Source: an uncultured bacterium
Lineage (GTDB): Bacteria > Margulisbacteria > WOR-1 > XYC2-FULL-46-14 > WPAF01
Length of the DNA: 42,080 nt
Direction of reading: 5' to 3'
NCBI GenBank assembly: GCA_903930225.1
Contig: CAIYXV010000115.1
Location: 1-42,080, forward strand
Shown here: positions 22,033-31,733 of the stretch, piece by piece
Layout of the letters: every line of letters starts with the position of its first letter
Position numbering within the stretch: position 1 is the first letter of the stretch
Position numbers and translations under genes: made by a program
Notes under the pieces: model-generated
Database searches by the model: none
Told to the model about the DNA's origin: nothing
The model's input: the letters and a program-made list of their open reading frames with translations, nothing else

Positions 22033-25000
22033 AGTTGATCTCCTTGCCGTCTTTGTTGATGGTCTTCATGTCCAGACCCAGACTGCGCAATTCTTTTATC
22101 AGTACTTTAAATGATTCCGGCGTTCCCGGTTTTCCGGTCGGCCGCCCCTTGATGATCGATTCATATACTTTTGATCGGCCGATCACGTCATCGGACTTTA
22201 GGGTTAAAAGCTCCTGCAGCGTGTACGACGCGCCGTAAGCTTCCAGCGCCCACACTTCCATTTCTCCGAATCTTTGTCCTCCGAACTGCGCCTTTCCGCC
22301 CAGCGGCTGCTGGGTGATCAGCGAATACGGTCCGGTGGAGCGGGCGTGCATCTTGTCATCAACCAAATGGATCAGCTTCATCAGATACATGTAGCCGACC
22401 ACTACTTCTCTTTCAAATGGTTCCCCGGTGCGGCCGTCCCTTAGCACGACCTTCCCTCTCGGATTGAACCAGGGGATCTTTAGGTCCGAAAGCGACTTTT
22501 CGATCATATTCAGGCTTGCTTCGTCTTCCGCGATCTCATCGAATATCGGGACTTCATACCTCTTGCCGTTGTAATGCGCGGCAAAACCGAGCAACAGTTC
22601 GAAGATCTGGCCAATGTTCATACGGGAAGGAACTCCCAGCGGATTAAGAACGATATCGACGGGAGTGCCATCCGGCAGGTATGGCATATCCTCTTCCGGC
22701 ATGATCTTGGCGATCACGCCTTTGTTGCCGTGCCGCCCCGCGATCTTATCTCCGATCGATATTTTTCTTAACTGCGCGATGTAAACTCTGACCAGTTCGT
22801 GCACGCCGGGAGAAAGCTCATCGCCTTTTTCTCTCGACAGTACCCGAACATTTATAACTTTTCCGCCCTCGCCCGGAGGAACTCTAAGAGAGGTATCCCT
22901 CATATCGCGGGCTTTGTCGCCGAATATCGCTCTTAAAAGTTTTTCTTCCGCCGGCAGTTCGGTCTCGCCCTTGGGAGTGACCTTGCCGACCAGAATATCG
23001 CCCGCTTCCACTTCGGTGCCGACGCGGATCACGCCTTTTTCATCCAGGCACTTTACCGCTTCCTCGCCCAAATTCGGAATTTCCCTGGTTATTTCTTCCA
23101 TGCCCAGCTTGGTCGATCTCACTTCGACCTCGTGTCTTTCAATGTGCAGAGTGGTGAACATGTCCTTTTTTACCAGGCGCTCGGATATCATGATCGCGTC
23201 CTCGTAATTGTACCCTTCCCACGGCATAAATGCGGCAAGGACGTTCTTGCCCAGCGCCAGATCTCCGTCCTCGGTCGCGGAACCATCAGCCAGAAGATCC
23301 CCGACCGATACCCGGTCTCCGGTCGAAACTTTCGGCCGGAAATGGATCAGCGTATTCTGGTTGCTGCGGCTGAACTTGATCAGCCGGTAAGGCTCTTTTT
23401 TACCGGCACTGGATTGAATGACAATCTCATCTGCCGTTACTTTTGTGACTTTTCCCGCGGTCTTTGCCAAAACCAGCGATCTCGAATCGTAAGCGATCTT
23501 TCTTTCAAGGCCGGTCCCCACATAAGGCGCTTCCGGTCTTAAAAGCGGCACGGATTGCCGCTGCATGTTCGCGCCCATCAACGCGCGGTTGGCGTCATCG
23601 TGTTCGAGGAACGGGATCATCGCGGTCGAGATGCCGATGATCTGCTCCGGCGCCACGCCGATGTAATCAACTTCCTTGGTCGGTGCGAAATCGAACGCCC
23701 GCTTGAACCTCACCGGCACTCTCTTTTCGGTTATTTCGTGGTTCTTGCCCAGGCGCACGTCGCAGGACGCGATCTTGTACAGGTCTTCCGCGTCCGCGGT
23801 CAGGTATTCGACTTTATTCGTTACGACGCCGTCCTTTACCTTGAGGTAAGGCGTTTCGATAAAACCGAATTTGTTGACCTTGGCATAGGTCGCCAGCGAC
23901 GAGATGATCCCGGCGTTGGGTCCTTCCGGAGTTTCGATCGGGCAGATCCTGCCGTAGTGGCTGGGATGGATGTCGCGCACCTCAAATCCGGCCCGTTCTC
24001 TGGTCAACCCTCCCGGCCCCAGCGCGGAAAGCCTTCTTTTGTGCGTAAGCTCCGCCAGCGGATTGGTCTGGTCCATGAACTGAGAGAGCTGGGATGATCC
24101 GAAAAATTCCTTGATCACGGCGGACAGCGGTCTGATATTAATCAGGGATTGCGGAGAAAGCTGGTTCGGCGGCTTTATCAGCATCTGCTCCTTGATTAAT
24201 CTCTCGATGCGGGTGAATCCCAACCTGAACTGCCTCTGCAGGAGTTCGCCCACGGCCCGGATGCGGCGGTTGCCGAGGTGATCGATGTCATCCGTCAATC
24301 CTTCGCCGTTGTGCAGCTCGATCAAGTACTTGACGATAGCAAGGATGTCCTGTTTGGTCAGTACCGTAGAGGCTTCTTCCACTTTGATCGACAGCTTGCG
24401 GTTCATTTTATATCTGCCGACCTTGCCCAGGTCATACCGCTTATTGTTGAAGAAAAGGTTGTTCAGGTAGTCCTGCGCCCCATCAAACGTGACCGGATCT
24501 CCCGGCCGCATCTTTTTGTAGATCTCAATCAGCGCTTCTTCCTTTGGAAGGATCGGGCTTTCCTTTAGCGTCCGTTTGCGGAATTCGCCTTCTGGCAGCG
24601 CCGCCAGGATCTCCTTTTCGGTCGCGCCGATGGCTGAAAGCAGAGTGGTAATGCCGATCTTTCTGGTTTTGTTGATCCTGGCAAAGATCGCCAGGTGAGC
24701 GTCGGTCTCGATCTCAAGCCAGGAACCGCGGTCCGGGATCACGACCGCGTAATACAGCGTCTTTCCGATCTTCTCGATCCGTTTGCTTTCCTTAAAATAG
24801 ACGCCCGGCGAGCGGGTAAGCTGGGAAACGATCACCCGTTCGGCCCCGTTAATGATAAAGGTCCCGCGCTCGGTCATGATCGGGAGGTCTCCGATAAAAA
24901 CGTCCTGGGTCTTAACCTCCCTGGTCTCTTTATTGACCAGCTTGACCTCCACCTTGAGGGGGTTGGAATAGGTAAGCTCCAACGCCAGGCAATCCGGTTC

Positions 25001-25207
25001 CTCATATTTTGGCTTCATCAAGGAAAGCTTGCCGGTAAAGTAAAGCTCCAGCTTGCCGTTGTAACTCTTGATCGGTGAGATCGCCTTCAGTTCTTCGGGC
25101 AATCCCTCGTCAAGAAAATATTGGAACGAGTCTCTCTGCAGTTCCAATAAGTCCGGCGGCTCCAGAACCCTCCTCTTTTTTAAAATCGGAAACGGATTTT
25201 CTCTCAT
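22025..25207 (-). CDS. rpoB: DNA-directed RNA polymerase subunit beta
   Basis: 1060 aa; [60 protein letters not shown]. Confidence 0.99.
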   Translation of the reverse strand: MRENPFPILKKRRVLEPPDLLELQRDSFQYFLDEGLPEELKAISPIKSYNGKLELYFTGKLSLMKPKYEEPDCLALELTYSNPLKVEVKLVNKETREVKTQDVFIGDLPIMTERGTFIINGAERVIVSQLTRSPGVYFKESKRIEKIGKTLYYAVVIPDRGSWLEIETDAHLAIFARINKTRKIGITTLLSAIGATEKEILAALPEGEFRKRTLKESPILPKEEALIEIYKKMRPGDPVTFDGAQDYLNNLFFNNKRYDLGKVGRYKMNRKLSIKVEEASTVLTKQDILAIVKYLIELHNGEGLTDDIDHLGNRRIRAVGELLQRQFRLGFTRIERLIKEQMLIKPPNQLSPQSLINIRPLSAVIKEFFGSSQLSQFMDQTNPLAELTHKRRLSALGPGGLTRERAGFEVRDIHPSHYGRICPIETPEGPNAGIISSLATYAKVNKFGFIETPYLKVKDGVVTNKVEYLTADAEDLYKIASCDVRLGKNHEITEKRVPVRFKRAFDFAPTKEVDYIGVAPEQIIGISTAMIPFLEHDDANRALMGANMQRQSVPLLRPEAPYVGTGLERKIAYDSRSLVLAKTAGKVTKVTADEIVIQSSAGKKEPYRLIKFSRSNQNTLIHFRPKVSTGDRVSVGDLLADGSATEDGDLALGKNVLAAFMPWEGYNYEDAIMISERLVKKDMFTTLHIERHEVEVRSTKLGMEEITREIPNLGEEAVKCLDEKGVIRVGTEVEAGDILVGKVTPKGETELPAEEKLLRAIFGDKARDMRDTSLRVPPGEGGKVINVRVLSREKGDELSPGVHELVRVYIAQLRKISIGDKIAGRHGNKGVIAKIMPEEDMPYLPDGTPVDIVLNPLGVPSRMNIGQIFELLLGFAAHYNGKRYEVPIFDEIAEDEASLNMIEKSLSDLKIPWFNPRGKVVLRDGRTGEPFEREVVVGYMYLMKLIHLVDDKMHARSTGPYSLITQQPLGGKAQFGGQRFGEMEVWALEAYGASYTLQELLTLKSDDVIGRSKVYESIIKGRPTGKPGTPESFKVLIKELRSLGLDMKTINKDGKEINFD

Positions 25208-25593
25208 TACTTGATTTCTACCTTTGCTCCTTCAGCTTCTAATTTTTTCTTTATTTCCTCTGCTTCTGCCTTCTTAATCCCGGCCTTCACGGGCTTGGGC
25301 GCTGAATCCACCAGCTCCTTCGCTTCCTTGAGACCGAGCCCGGTCACTTCGCGCACCACCTTCAACACCTGGATCTTCTTATCGCCTGGGCTTGTCAGCA
25401 CGACGTCAAATTCGTCCTTCACTTCTTCCGCCGCTCCCGCTGCCGCGCCGCCGGCCGCTCCGGCCATCATCATCGGCATCGCCGCGGTCACGCCGAATTT
25501 TTCTTCCAGTTTCTTCACCAGGTCCGAGAGTTCGATCACCGTCAATCCTTCAACCATAGTTACCACGTCATCTATTTTCGCCATTTCATTCAC
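25207..25593 (-). CDS. rplL: 50S ribosomal protein L7/L12
   Basis: [73 protein letters not shown]. Confidence 0.98.
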   Translation of the reverse strand: MNEMAKIDDVVTMVEGLTVIELSDLVKKLEEKFGVTAAMPMMMAGAAGGAAAGAAEEVKDEFDVVLTSPGDKKIQVLKVVREVTGLGLKEAKELVDSAPKPVKAGIKKAEAEEIKKKLEAEGAKVEIK

Positions 25594-26119
25594 CTCCTTG
25601 TGATTTTTTATCTTTCACAGCGTTCATCACATAAACCAGCTTCCTTAAGTTGCCGTGCAAAGCCCCGACCAGTCCATACATCGGGGATTTAAGTTTCCCG
25701 ATCACATCGGCCAGCAGCGCTTCCTTGCTTTTAAGTTTTGCCAGGGCGCTGATCCCTTTTTCTTCAATATACTGTCCTTCCACCACGCCGCCGATGATCT
25801 TCGGCTTTTCCGCTTCCTTGATAAAGGTGGAAAGGACCTTGGCCGGCGCGACCACATCATCGTAGCCGAAAACGACCGCAATCGGACCTTGAAGGACCGA
25901 TTTAAGGGAGCCCAGCGATTCCGGGAGCGCACGGACAGTAAAAGTGTTTTTTACCACCCGGTATTCGGCGTTGCAGGGCCGAAGCTTTCTTCTAAGCTCG
26001 GAGATCTCTTTTACCGACATCCCGCGATAATCGGTCAGGATCCATACTTTAGCCGAGTTCAGCTTTTCCTTGATCTTGGTTATCTTTTCCGCTTTTTTTA
26101 ATTTTGCCGCGTCGCTCAT
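25586..26119 (-). CDS. rplJ: 50S ribosomal protein L10
   Basis: [39 protein letters not shown]...[11 protein letters not shown]. Confidence 0.97.
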   Translation of the reverse strand: MSDAAKLKKAEKITKIKEKLNSAKVWILTDYRGMSVKEISELRRKLRPCNAEYRVVKNTFTVRALPESLGSLKSVLQGPIAVVFGYDDVVAPAKVLSTFIKEAEKPKIIGGVVEGQYIEEKGISALAKLKSKEALLADVIGKLKSPMYGLVGALHGNLRKLVYVMNAVKDKKSQGGE

Positions 26120-26808
26120 GATTGTGCCAGATAGCTCCTTGTTTCGACCGGGATCCCGGGGCCCATCGTTGTCGAAACGGTCATCGACTTGAAGTAATTC
26201 CCCTTTGTCCCGGACGGTTTGGTTTTCAAAATTGCGTTGACCGCGGTGTTAAAGTTGGCCAGCAGCTGGTCTTCTCCCAAATTGACCTTTCCAAAAAGCA
26301 TATGGACTACGCCGCCTTTATCCATGCGAAATTCAACTTTTCCGGATTTGAATTCGCCGACCGCTTTCGCGATATCCGGGGTCACTGTTCCCGATTTCGG
26401 GTTGGGCATGAGGCCTTTGGTCCCCAGTGTTTTTCCCAATTTTCCGACCTGTCCCATCATGTCCGGGGTCGCGATCAATACGTCAAAATCAAGGAATCCT
26501 TTTGAGATCTTTTCGATCAGGTCTTCGGAACCGGCCACCGCCGCCCCCGCCTTCTGCGCTTCCCCAACCTTGTCGGCGCTGGTGATCACCGCTACGCGGT
26601 TAACTTTGCCGCTGCCGTGCGGGAGAGATACCACGCCCCGGATCGACACGCCGCCTTTCGCGGTGTCAAGGTTAAGCTTGATCGCGAGGTCGGCCGATTC
26701 GACGAACTTCGCCCAGGTGGTGGACTTAAGCATTTTTACTGCTTCTTCGGGTGAAAGCGGTTTCTTGTCTGCCAGCAGTTTGGCTTTTTCTTCATATTTT
26801 TTACTCAA
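26116..26808 (-). CDS. rplA: 50S ribosomal protein L1
   Basis: [41 protein letters not shown]...[23 protein letters not shown]. Confidence 0.98.
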   Translation of the reverse strand: MSKKYEEKAKLLADKKPLSPEEAVKMLKSTTWAKFVESADLAIKLNLDTAKGGVSIRGVVSLPHGSGKVNRVAVITSADKVGEAQKAGAAVAGSEDLIEKISKGFLDFDVLIATPDMMGQVGKLGKTLGTKGLMPNPKSGTVTPDIAKAVGEFKSGKVEFRMDKGGVVHMLFGKVNLGEDQLLANFNTAVNAILKTKPSGTKGNYFKSMTVSTTMGPGIPVETRSYLAQS

Positions 26809-27238
26809 TTGTGACTCCCATCGATCTGGCGGTCCCGGCGATTATATTGGCCGCGCCGGGTATGTCGTTCGCGTTCAGGTCAGGCAACTTGATCTTCGCG
26901 ATCTCTTCCAGCTGCGCCTTGGTAAGTTTGCCGACCTTCTCCTTGCTCGGATTACCGGAGCCTTTTTCCAGCCCGGCCATTTTTTTGATAAGCGTAGCGG
27001 CGGGCGGGGTCTTTAAAATAAATGTAAATGTGCGGTCCTTGAAGATCGTGATCTCGACCGGGATAACGGTGTCGCCCTTGTCCGCGGTCTGCGCGTTGTA
27101 GGCCTTGCAGAATTCCATTATATTGACCCCGTGCTGGCCGAGCGCCGGGCCGATCGGCGGAGCCGGATTGGCCTTCCCCGCAGGGATCTGCAGTTTAACT
27201 TTGGTCATTACTTCTTTTTTTGGTTTTGCAGTTGCCAT
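26801..27238 (-). CDS. rplK: 50S ribosomal protein L11
   Basis: [37 protein letters not shown]...[11 protein letters not shown]. Confidence 0.98.
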   Translation of the reverse strand: MATAKPKKEVMTKVKLQIPAGKANPAPPIGPALGQHGVNIMEFCKAYNAQTADKGDTVIPVEITIFKDRTFTFILKTPPAATLIKKMAGLEKGSGNPSKEKVGKLTKAQLEEIAKIKLPDLNANDIPGAANIIAGTARSMGVTIE

Positions 27239-27960
27239 TAAATTATTTTCTCCGCATGTTCAAAATTCACTTCAACCGGCGTATCGCGTCCGAAGATGCT
27301 GATCAAAACCTTCAGCTTTCCCTTCTCCGCGCTGATCTCATCCACGATCCCGGTATACCCACGGAACGGTCCGGATATCACTCTAACGGTTTCGCCATTT
27401 TCAAAGGCGACTTCCAGCTTTTCCTTCTTGATGCCGATCTGCTTTAAGACCCTCTGCATCTCTCGGTCCGAGACCGCAGTCGGCTTTACCTTGGTGCCGA
27501 TGAATCGGGCCACCCCCGGCGACTGCCTGATCGCGTACCATGACTCGTCGTCCAGCACCATCTCGATAAAAACATAGCCCGGGAACATCTTTTTCTTCTT
27601 CTCGATCTTGCGGGCGCCCCGGACCTCAAGTGTCTCTTCTTCGGGCACCAGTATCTGGTGGATTTTTTCCTGCATGCCGATCTGTTCGATGTTCCGTTCG
27701 ATCGCGTCCTTAACCTGGTCTTCCTGCCCGGAATAAGTCTGGATCACGTACCATCTTTTCTCGGCTTTCTTCGCCCCGGATCCCTCCGGTTCCTGCTTGG
27801 GCTCTTCTTCCTTTGGCCCCTCGTCCGCGTTTTCCGCGGGCGCGCTTTCTACTTTTATCTCCTCCGCCGGACCGGCCTCTTTGTTCTCTTCCGGTTTCGG
27901 GTCTTCTCCCGCGGATTCGATCTCAATTTTGCCGCTATCTTTGTTTTCTTCCTCTAACAT
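27238..27960 (-). CDS. nusG: Transcription termination/antitermination protein NusG with acidic N-terminal extension
   Basis: [25 protein letters not shown]...[31 protein letters not shown] and [24 protein letters not shown]; preceded by [25 protein letters not shown].... Start at 27960 overlaps the secE stop (TAATG). Confidence 0.95.
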   Translation of the reverse strand: MLEEENKDSGKIEIESAGEDPKPEENKEAGPAEEIKVESAPAENADEGPKEEEPKQEPEGSGAKKAEKRWYVIQTYSGQEDQVKDAIERNIEQIGMQEKIHQILVPEEETLEVRGARKIEKKKKMFPGYVFIEMVLDDESWYAIRQSPGVARFIGTKVKPTAVSDREMQRVLKQIGIKKEKLEVAFENGETVRVISGPFRGYTGIVDEISAEKGKLKVLISIFGRDTPVEVNFEHAEKII

Positions 27961-28160
27961 TATACTGACCTGGTTAAGAACATAAATATCTTTGCCAGCC
28001 CCCAATCCAGGAACATAACGGCCACGGAAAGCGCGATTACGATCAGCAGCACGATTATGGTTGCCGCCGTAACGTACCGGCGGTCGGGCCAAGCTACCTT
28101 TTTGACCTCCGCCCTCGTTTCCTTTATATAGTCAATGATCCTGGTTTTAATATCTTTCAT
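27960..28160 (-). CDS. secE: Preprotein translocase subunit SecE
   Basis: 66 aa with single TM; IDYIKETRAEVKKVAWPDRRYVTAATIIVLLIVIALSVAVMFLDWGL. Confidence 0.93.
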   Translation of the reverse strand: MKDIKTRIIDYIKETRAEVKKVAWPDRRYVTAATIIVLLIVIALSVAVMFLDWGLAKIFMFLTRSV

Positions 28161-28179
28161 CTATCATCTTACCCGAAAG

Positions 28180-28255
28180 TGGCAGGCCAGACAGGAATCG
28201 AACCTGCAACCCCCGGTTTTGGAGACCGGTGCTCTGCCAATTGAGCTACTGGCCT
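28180..28255 (-). tRNA. trnW: tRNA-Trp (anticodon CCA), CCA end encoded
   Basis: AGGCCAGTAGCTCAATTGGCAGAGCACCGGTCTCCAAAACCGGGGGTTGCAGGTTCGATTCCTGTCTGGCCTGCCA; acceptor, anticodon and T arms all pair. Confidence 0.97.
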
Positions 28256-28311
28256 ATGACCCACTGCGCGTTCAGCAGTTTTCCCGCGGAGCCAAGACGC
28301 CCGTTGGAGGA

Positions 28312-28443
28312 CTACTTCTCCTCCTTATGCGGCGTTTGGGCCCGGCAAAATCTGCAATACTTGCTGAGCTCCAGACGACCGGTCGTTTGCTTTTTATTTT
28401 TCGTGGTCGTGTAATTGCGCCGTTTGCACTTTGTACACGCCAT
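28312..28443 (-). CDS. rpmG: 50S ribosomal protein L33 (zinc-binding type)
   Basis: [43 protein letters not shown]; track ORF trimmed to ATG at 28443. Confidence 0.95.
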   Translation of the reverse strand: MACTKCKRRNYTTTKNKKQTTGRLELSKYCRFCRAQTPHKEEK

Positions 28444-28593
28444 AGTTATTATTTCTCTCATATAAAAATAAAGGCTGAGGAGGCACAATATATCCCCCTC
28501 TACCAAAATTGCTACTTTTTTTGGGCTATCTTGTCGATGTAACTGAGGTTGCAGACCTTAATTGCAGTCCCCAGGCAGACCGGACAGGTGTTA

Positions 28594-28623
28594 ATTATAT
28601 ATTATTCTCTCGCAAACTGTCAA
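28594..28623 (-). promoter_or_regulatory. Candidate sigma70-type promoter for the rpmG-secE-nusG... block
   Basis: Minus strand TTGACA (28623-28618), 18-bp spacer, TATAAT (28599-28594). Confidence 0.75.
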
Positions 28624-28636
28624 GCGGATTTTTAAT

Positions 28637-28665
28637 TTGTAATTTAGTCGCCGATTTGCTAAAAT
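28637..28665 (+). promoter_or_regulatory. Candidate sigma70-type promoter for hppA (extended -10)
   Basis: TTGTAA (28637-28642), 17-bp spacer, TGCTAAAAT; SD-like aaagggg before ATG 28710. Confidence 0.6.
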
Positions 28666-28709
28666 GATTTGTTGATTTCCGCAAAAAAGGTACCAGAAAG
28701 GGGTAAACA

Positions 28710-30962
28710 ATGTCTGAATCTAATGTGATCCTGCCCGCTCTGCGATCGATAGAAATGAATCTGCTTTGGTTCGTGCTTGCGTCCGCCCTGGTCGCGCTTG
28801 CTTACGGGATGTATATCGCCTGGAAGGTGCTTAAGGCACCGCAGGGTTCGAAGGAAATGATAGAAGTGGCGCAGGCCATTCAGGAAGGCTCGTCCGCCTA
28901 TCTTTCCCGGCAGTTCAAAGTGATGGGGATATTCATCGCGCTGATCACGGTACTGCTATACATAATATATGCGCCGCTGTATCCCAACAATGCCTTATTG
29001 CCGATCGGCATCTCGATCGCTTTTCTGCTCGGCTCGTTCGCTTCCGCCGGGGCTGGATACGTAGGGATGAGCCTCGCGGTGCGGGCAAATGTTAGGGTCG
29101 CCAACGCCGCGCTTACCAGTTTTAAAAATGCGCTGGAGATCGCGTTCCAGGCCGGTTCGGTTTCCGGTATGTTCACGGTTGGCCTCGGTTTGCTCGGCGC
29201 CACCATCATCTTCCTGATCTTCAGGCAGGATGCGATGAAGGTGCTGATCGGGTTCGGTTTCGGCGGCTGCCTGGTTGCGCTCTTTATGAGGATCGGCGGC
29301 GGCATTTATACCAAGGCGGCGGACGTAGGCGCGGACCTGGTTGGCAAAGTGGAGAAGAACATCCCCGAGGACGATCCGAGGAACGCGGCCGTGATCGCGG
29401 ATAATGTCGGCGACAACGTCGGCGACTGCGCCGGTATGGCCGCGGATGTTTTTGAAAGTTATGAGGTTACGCTGGTCGCGGCCATCATCCTGGGCGCGGC
29501 GACGCTGGCGGATAAAGGTTTTCAGGCGATCTACGGCACGGCGGCAGCGCTGATGGCGCTCAAGCTTATTATCTATCCCCTGCTCGTCAGATCGGTCGGG
29601 GTCTTTGCTTCGATCATCGGTACGCTTTCGGTAAGAGGGAAAGACACCGAAGAGATCGGAGATCCGATGAAGCCGATCAATTTCGGTTTCTGGGTCGCGG
29701 CGATCGTGTCGATCATCGGCTTTATGACCGTTAATTTCTTTTATCTCAAAGACCCGAAGACCGGCGCTCCTGACTGGAGGTTCTCGCTCGCGACTTTCGT
29801 CGGCATCGTGCTGGCGGTGGTGATCGAGCAGATAACCAATTATTACACTCACACCGAGCACGCGCCGGTGAAGGAAACTTCGTATGCTTCAAAGTCCGGG
29901 CCCGCCACCATCATCCTGACCGGTTTCGGCCTGGCGCAGGAATCATCGGTCTGGTCGATCCTGGCGATCGCGGCTACTATTTTTGCCTCCTATACCATTT
30001 TCGGCGGTAACATCGCGCTCTCGGCTTACGGCGTCGCGCTGGCCGGCCTGGGCCTTTTAACCACGACCGGTTTCATCCTGGCAATGGACACCTTTGGACC
30101 GATCTCCGATAACGCCAACGGCATATTTGAAATGTCCGGCGCCCTAAAGGGAAAGGGAAGCCGCGCCGAAATGATCGTAAGCCGGCTGGACGCGGTCGGC
30201 AACACCACCAAAGCGCTCACCAAGGGATTCGCGATCGCGACCGCGGTGATCGCGGCGATCGCTCTTTTCCGTTCATTCATCACGGAAGGCGGACTGGTCT
30301 CGACCGGCATTCAGATCAACGAGACCAACGTTTTCATTGGTCTCCTGATCGGCGGTGCGGTTCCGTTTTTATTCTCCTCATTCCTGATCAAAGCGGTCAG
30401 CAAAGCCGCGTTCCTTGTGGTCGAAGAAGTGAGGAGGCAATTCCGCGAGATCCCTGGTATCATGGAAAGGAAGAACAAGCCTGAATATTTCAAGTGCGTT
30501 GACATTGTGACCACAGCCGCGCAAAAAGAACTCATCGGTCCGGCGATCCTGGCGATATTCACGCCGGTCGCGGTCGGATTTACGTTCGGTATTGCGGCTC
30601 TTGGCGGATATCTGGTCGGCAGTATTCTGGTCGGACAGTTATTGGCGGTATTGCTGGCAAATTCCGGAGCGATCTGGGATAACGCGAAAAAGGCGATCGA
30701 GCTGGGACTGCACGGCGGCAAGGGCAGCGAAGCCCACAAGGCTTCGGTCATCGGGGATACGGTTGGCGATCCATTTAAAGACACCGCCGGCCCGGCGATC
30801 AACCCGCTTATTAAGGTCATGAACCTGGTGGCGATCATCATTACGCCGCTTATTCTAAGGGATTTCCCAATAGGAATTAAAATTCCGATAGTCGGTATCT
30901 GTTTGGCACTGATCGTGTTGGCGACCTGGCTTAACAAAAGAGGGAGCCTGACCGGAGAGTAA
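28710..30962 (+). CDS. hppA: Membrane-bound pyrophosphatase, predicted K+-independent type
   Basis: 750 aa; GADLVGKVEKNIPEDDPRNAAVIADNVGDNVGDCAGMAADVFESYE; TFGPISDNANGI; GNTTKALTKGFAI; SEAHKASVIGDTVGDPFKDTAGPAINPLIKVMNL. Confidence 0.98.
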   Translation: MSESNVILPALRSIEMNLLWFVLASALVALAYGMYIAWKVLKAPQGSKEMIEVAQAIQEGSSAYLSRQFKVMGIFIALITVLLYIIYAPLYPNNALLPIGISIAFLLGSFASAGAGYVGMSLAVRANVRVANAALTSFKNALEIAFQAGSVSGMFTVGLGLLGATIIFLIFRQDAMKVLIGFGFGGCLVALFMRIGGGIYTKAADVGADLVGKVEKNIPEDDPRNAAVIADNVGDNVGDCAGMAADVFESYEVTLVAAIILGAATLADKGFQAIYGTAAALMALKLIIYPLLVRSVGVFASIIGTLSVRGKDTEEIGDPMKPINFGFWVAAIVSIIGFMTVNFFYLKDPKTGAPDWRFSLATFVGIVLAVVIEQITNYYTHTEHAPVKETSYASKSGPATIILTGFGLAQESSVWSILAIAATIFASYTIFGGNIALSAYGVALAGLGLLTTTGFILAMDTFGPISDNANGIFEMSGALKGKGSRAEMIVSRLDAVGNTTKALTKGFAIATAVIAAIALFRSFITEGGLVSTGIQINETNVFIGLLIGGAVPFLFSSFLIKAVSKAAFLVVEEVRRQFREIPGIMERKNKPEYFKCVDIVTTAAQKELIGPAILAIFTPVAVGFTFGIAALGGYLVGSILVGQLLAVLLANSGAIWDNAKKAIELGLHGGKGSEAHKASVIGDTVGDPFKDTAGPAINPLIKVMNLVAIIITPLILRDFPIGIKIPIVGICLALIVLATWLNKRGSLTGE

Positions 30963-30983
30963 AACTCCTCAAGGAGGTCTGCC

Positions 30984-31631
30984 TTGGAAGACGGATTCGC
31001 CCGACTCCGGGCAGAAATGGTTGAGTATCAATTGAAAGGACGCGGGATCAAAGATCCCCGCGTCCTTTTTGCTATGGGACGCGTCCCCCGCCACCGCTTC
31101 CTCCCCGCCCGCCTGCAGGCATCAGCTTATGATGACTCCGCCCTGCCGATCGGCAGCGGGCAGACCATCTCCCAGCCCTACATGGTCGCGGCCATGACGG
31201 AATTATTGGAACTGAAAGGGAATGAGAAAGTACTTGAGGTCGGAACCGGTTCCGGTTATCAGGCGGCGATCCTGGCCGAACTTTCCAATAAAGTGGTCAG
31301 CATGGAACGGATCGAGACATTGTCAAATGAAGCCGGTAAATTATTGAAAGAGCTTGGTTATGGCAATATTGAACTGGTGGCGGGAGATGGAACTATTGGA
31401 TATGCCCCCGAAGCTCCTTATGACGGTATAATTGTTACCGCCGCCTGTCCCGATATCCCCGCGCCTCTATTTGAACAGCTTAATAATGGCGGAAGGCTGG
31501 TCCTGCCGGTGGGGGACAGATTTTTACAAACCCTTACGATTGTGAAGAAAAAAGAGGGGCGGATGATAACCGAATACTCGTTCGGCTGTGTATTTGTTCC
31601 GCTGATAGGCAAATACGGCTTTCCAGATTAA
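30984..31631 (+). CDS. pcm: Protein-L-isoaspartate O-methyltransferase
   Basis: KGRGIKDPRVLFAMGRVPRHRFLP, LPIGSGQTISQPYMVAAMTELL, VLEVGTGSGYQAAILAEL; TTG start with AAGGAGGT SD. Confidence 0.96.
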   Translation: MEDGFARLRAEMVEYQLKGRGIKDPRVLFAMGRVPRHRFLPARLQASAYDDSALPIGSGQTISQPYMVAAMTELLELKGNEKVLEVGTGSGYQAAILAELSNKVVSMERIETLSNEAGKLLKELGYGNIELVAGDGTIGYAPEAPYDGIIVTAACPDIPAPLFEQLNNGGRLVLPVGDRFLQTLTIVKKKEGRMITEYSFGCVFVPLIGKYGFPD

Positions 31632-31648
31632 TATTGTGTTTCTTTTTT

Positions 31649-31678
31649 TGATACCCACCATTTAAATGGTGGGTATCA
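31649..31678. repeat. Perfect 30-bp palindrome
   Basis: TGATACCCACCATTTAAATGGTGGGTATCA is identical to its reverse complement. Confidence 0.95.
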
Positions 31679-31695
31679 TTAAATACACATCAATA

Positions 31696-31724
31696 TTGCG
31701 CCTCGTCCCTTTTTATGGTAAAAT
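31696..31724 (+). promoter_or_regulatory. Candidate promoter for rpsA
   Basis: TTGCGC (31696-31701), 17-bp spacer, extended -10 TGGTAAAAT (TAAAAT 31719-31724). Confidence 0.5.
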
Positions 31725-31733
31725 TACAAAGTT

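Noticed and set aside
26219-27016. 265-aa plus-strand ORF opposite rplA/rplK
   Set aside because: Antisense of conserved ribosomal protein genes.
27961-28092. Upstream extension of the nusG ORF to 28092
   Set aside because: It overlaps secE; ATG at 27960 directly overlapping the secE stop is more plausible.
28512-28595. Minus-strand mini-ORF reading [27 protein letters not shown] with a CPVC motif
   Set aside because: Its only upstream start would be ATT, which overlaps the TATAAT of the predicted promoter, so it would not be transcribed from its beginning; treated as leader RNA.
28995-29861. 288-aa minus-strand ORF opposite hppA
   Set aside because: Antisense to a highly conserved gene; Arg/Asp/His-rich sequence typical of an antisense frame.
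30311-30937. 208-aa minus-strand ORF opposite hppA
   Set aside because: Antisense frame without SD or recognisable family.
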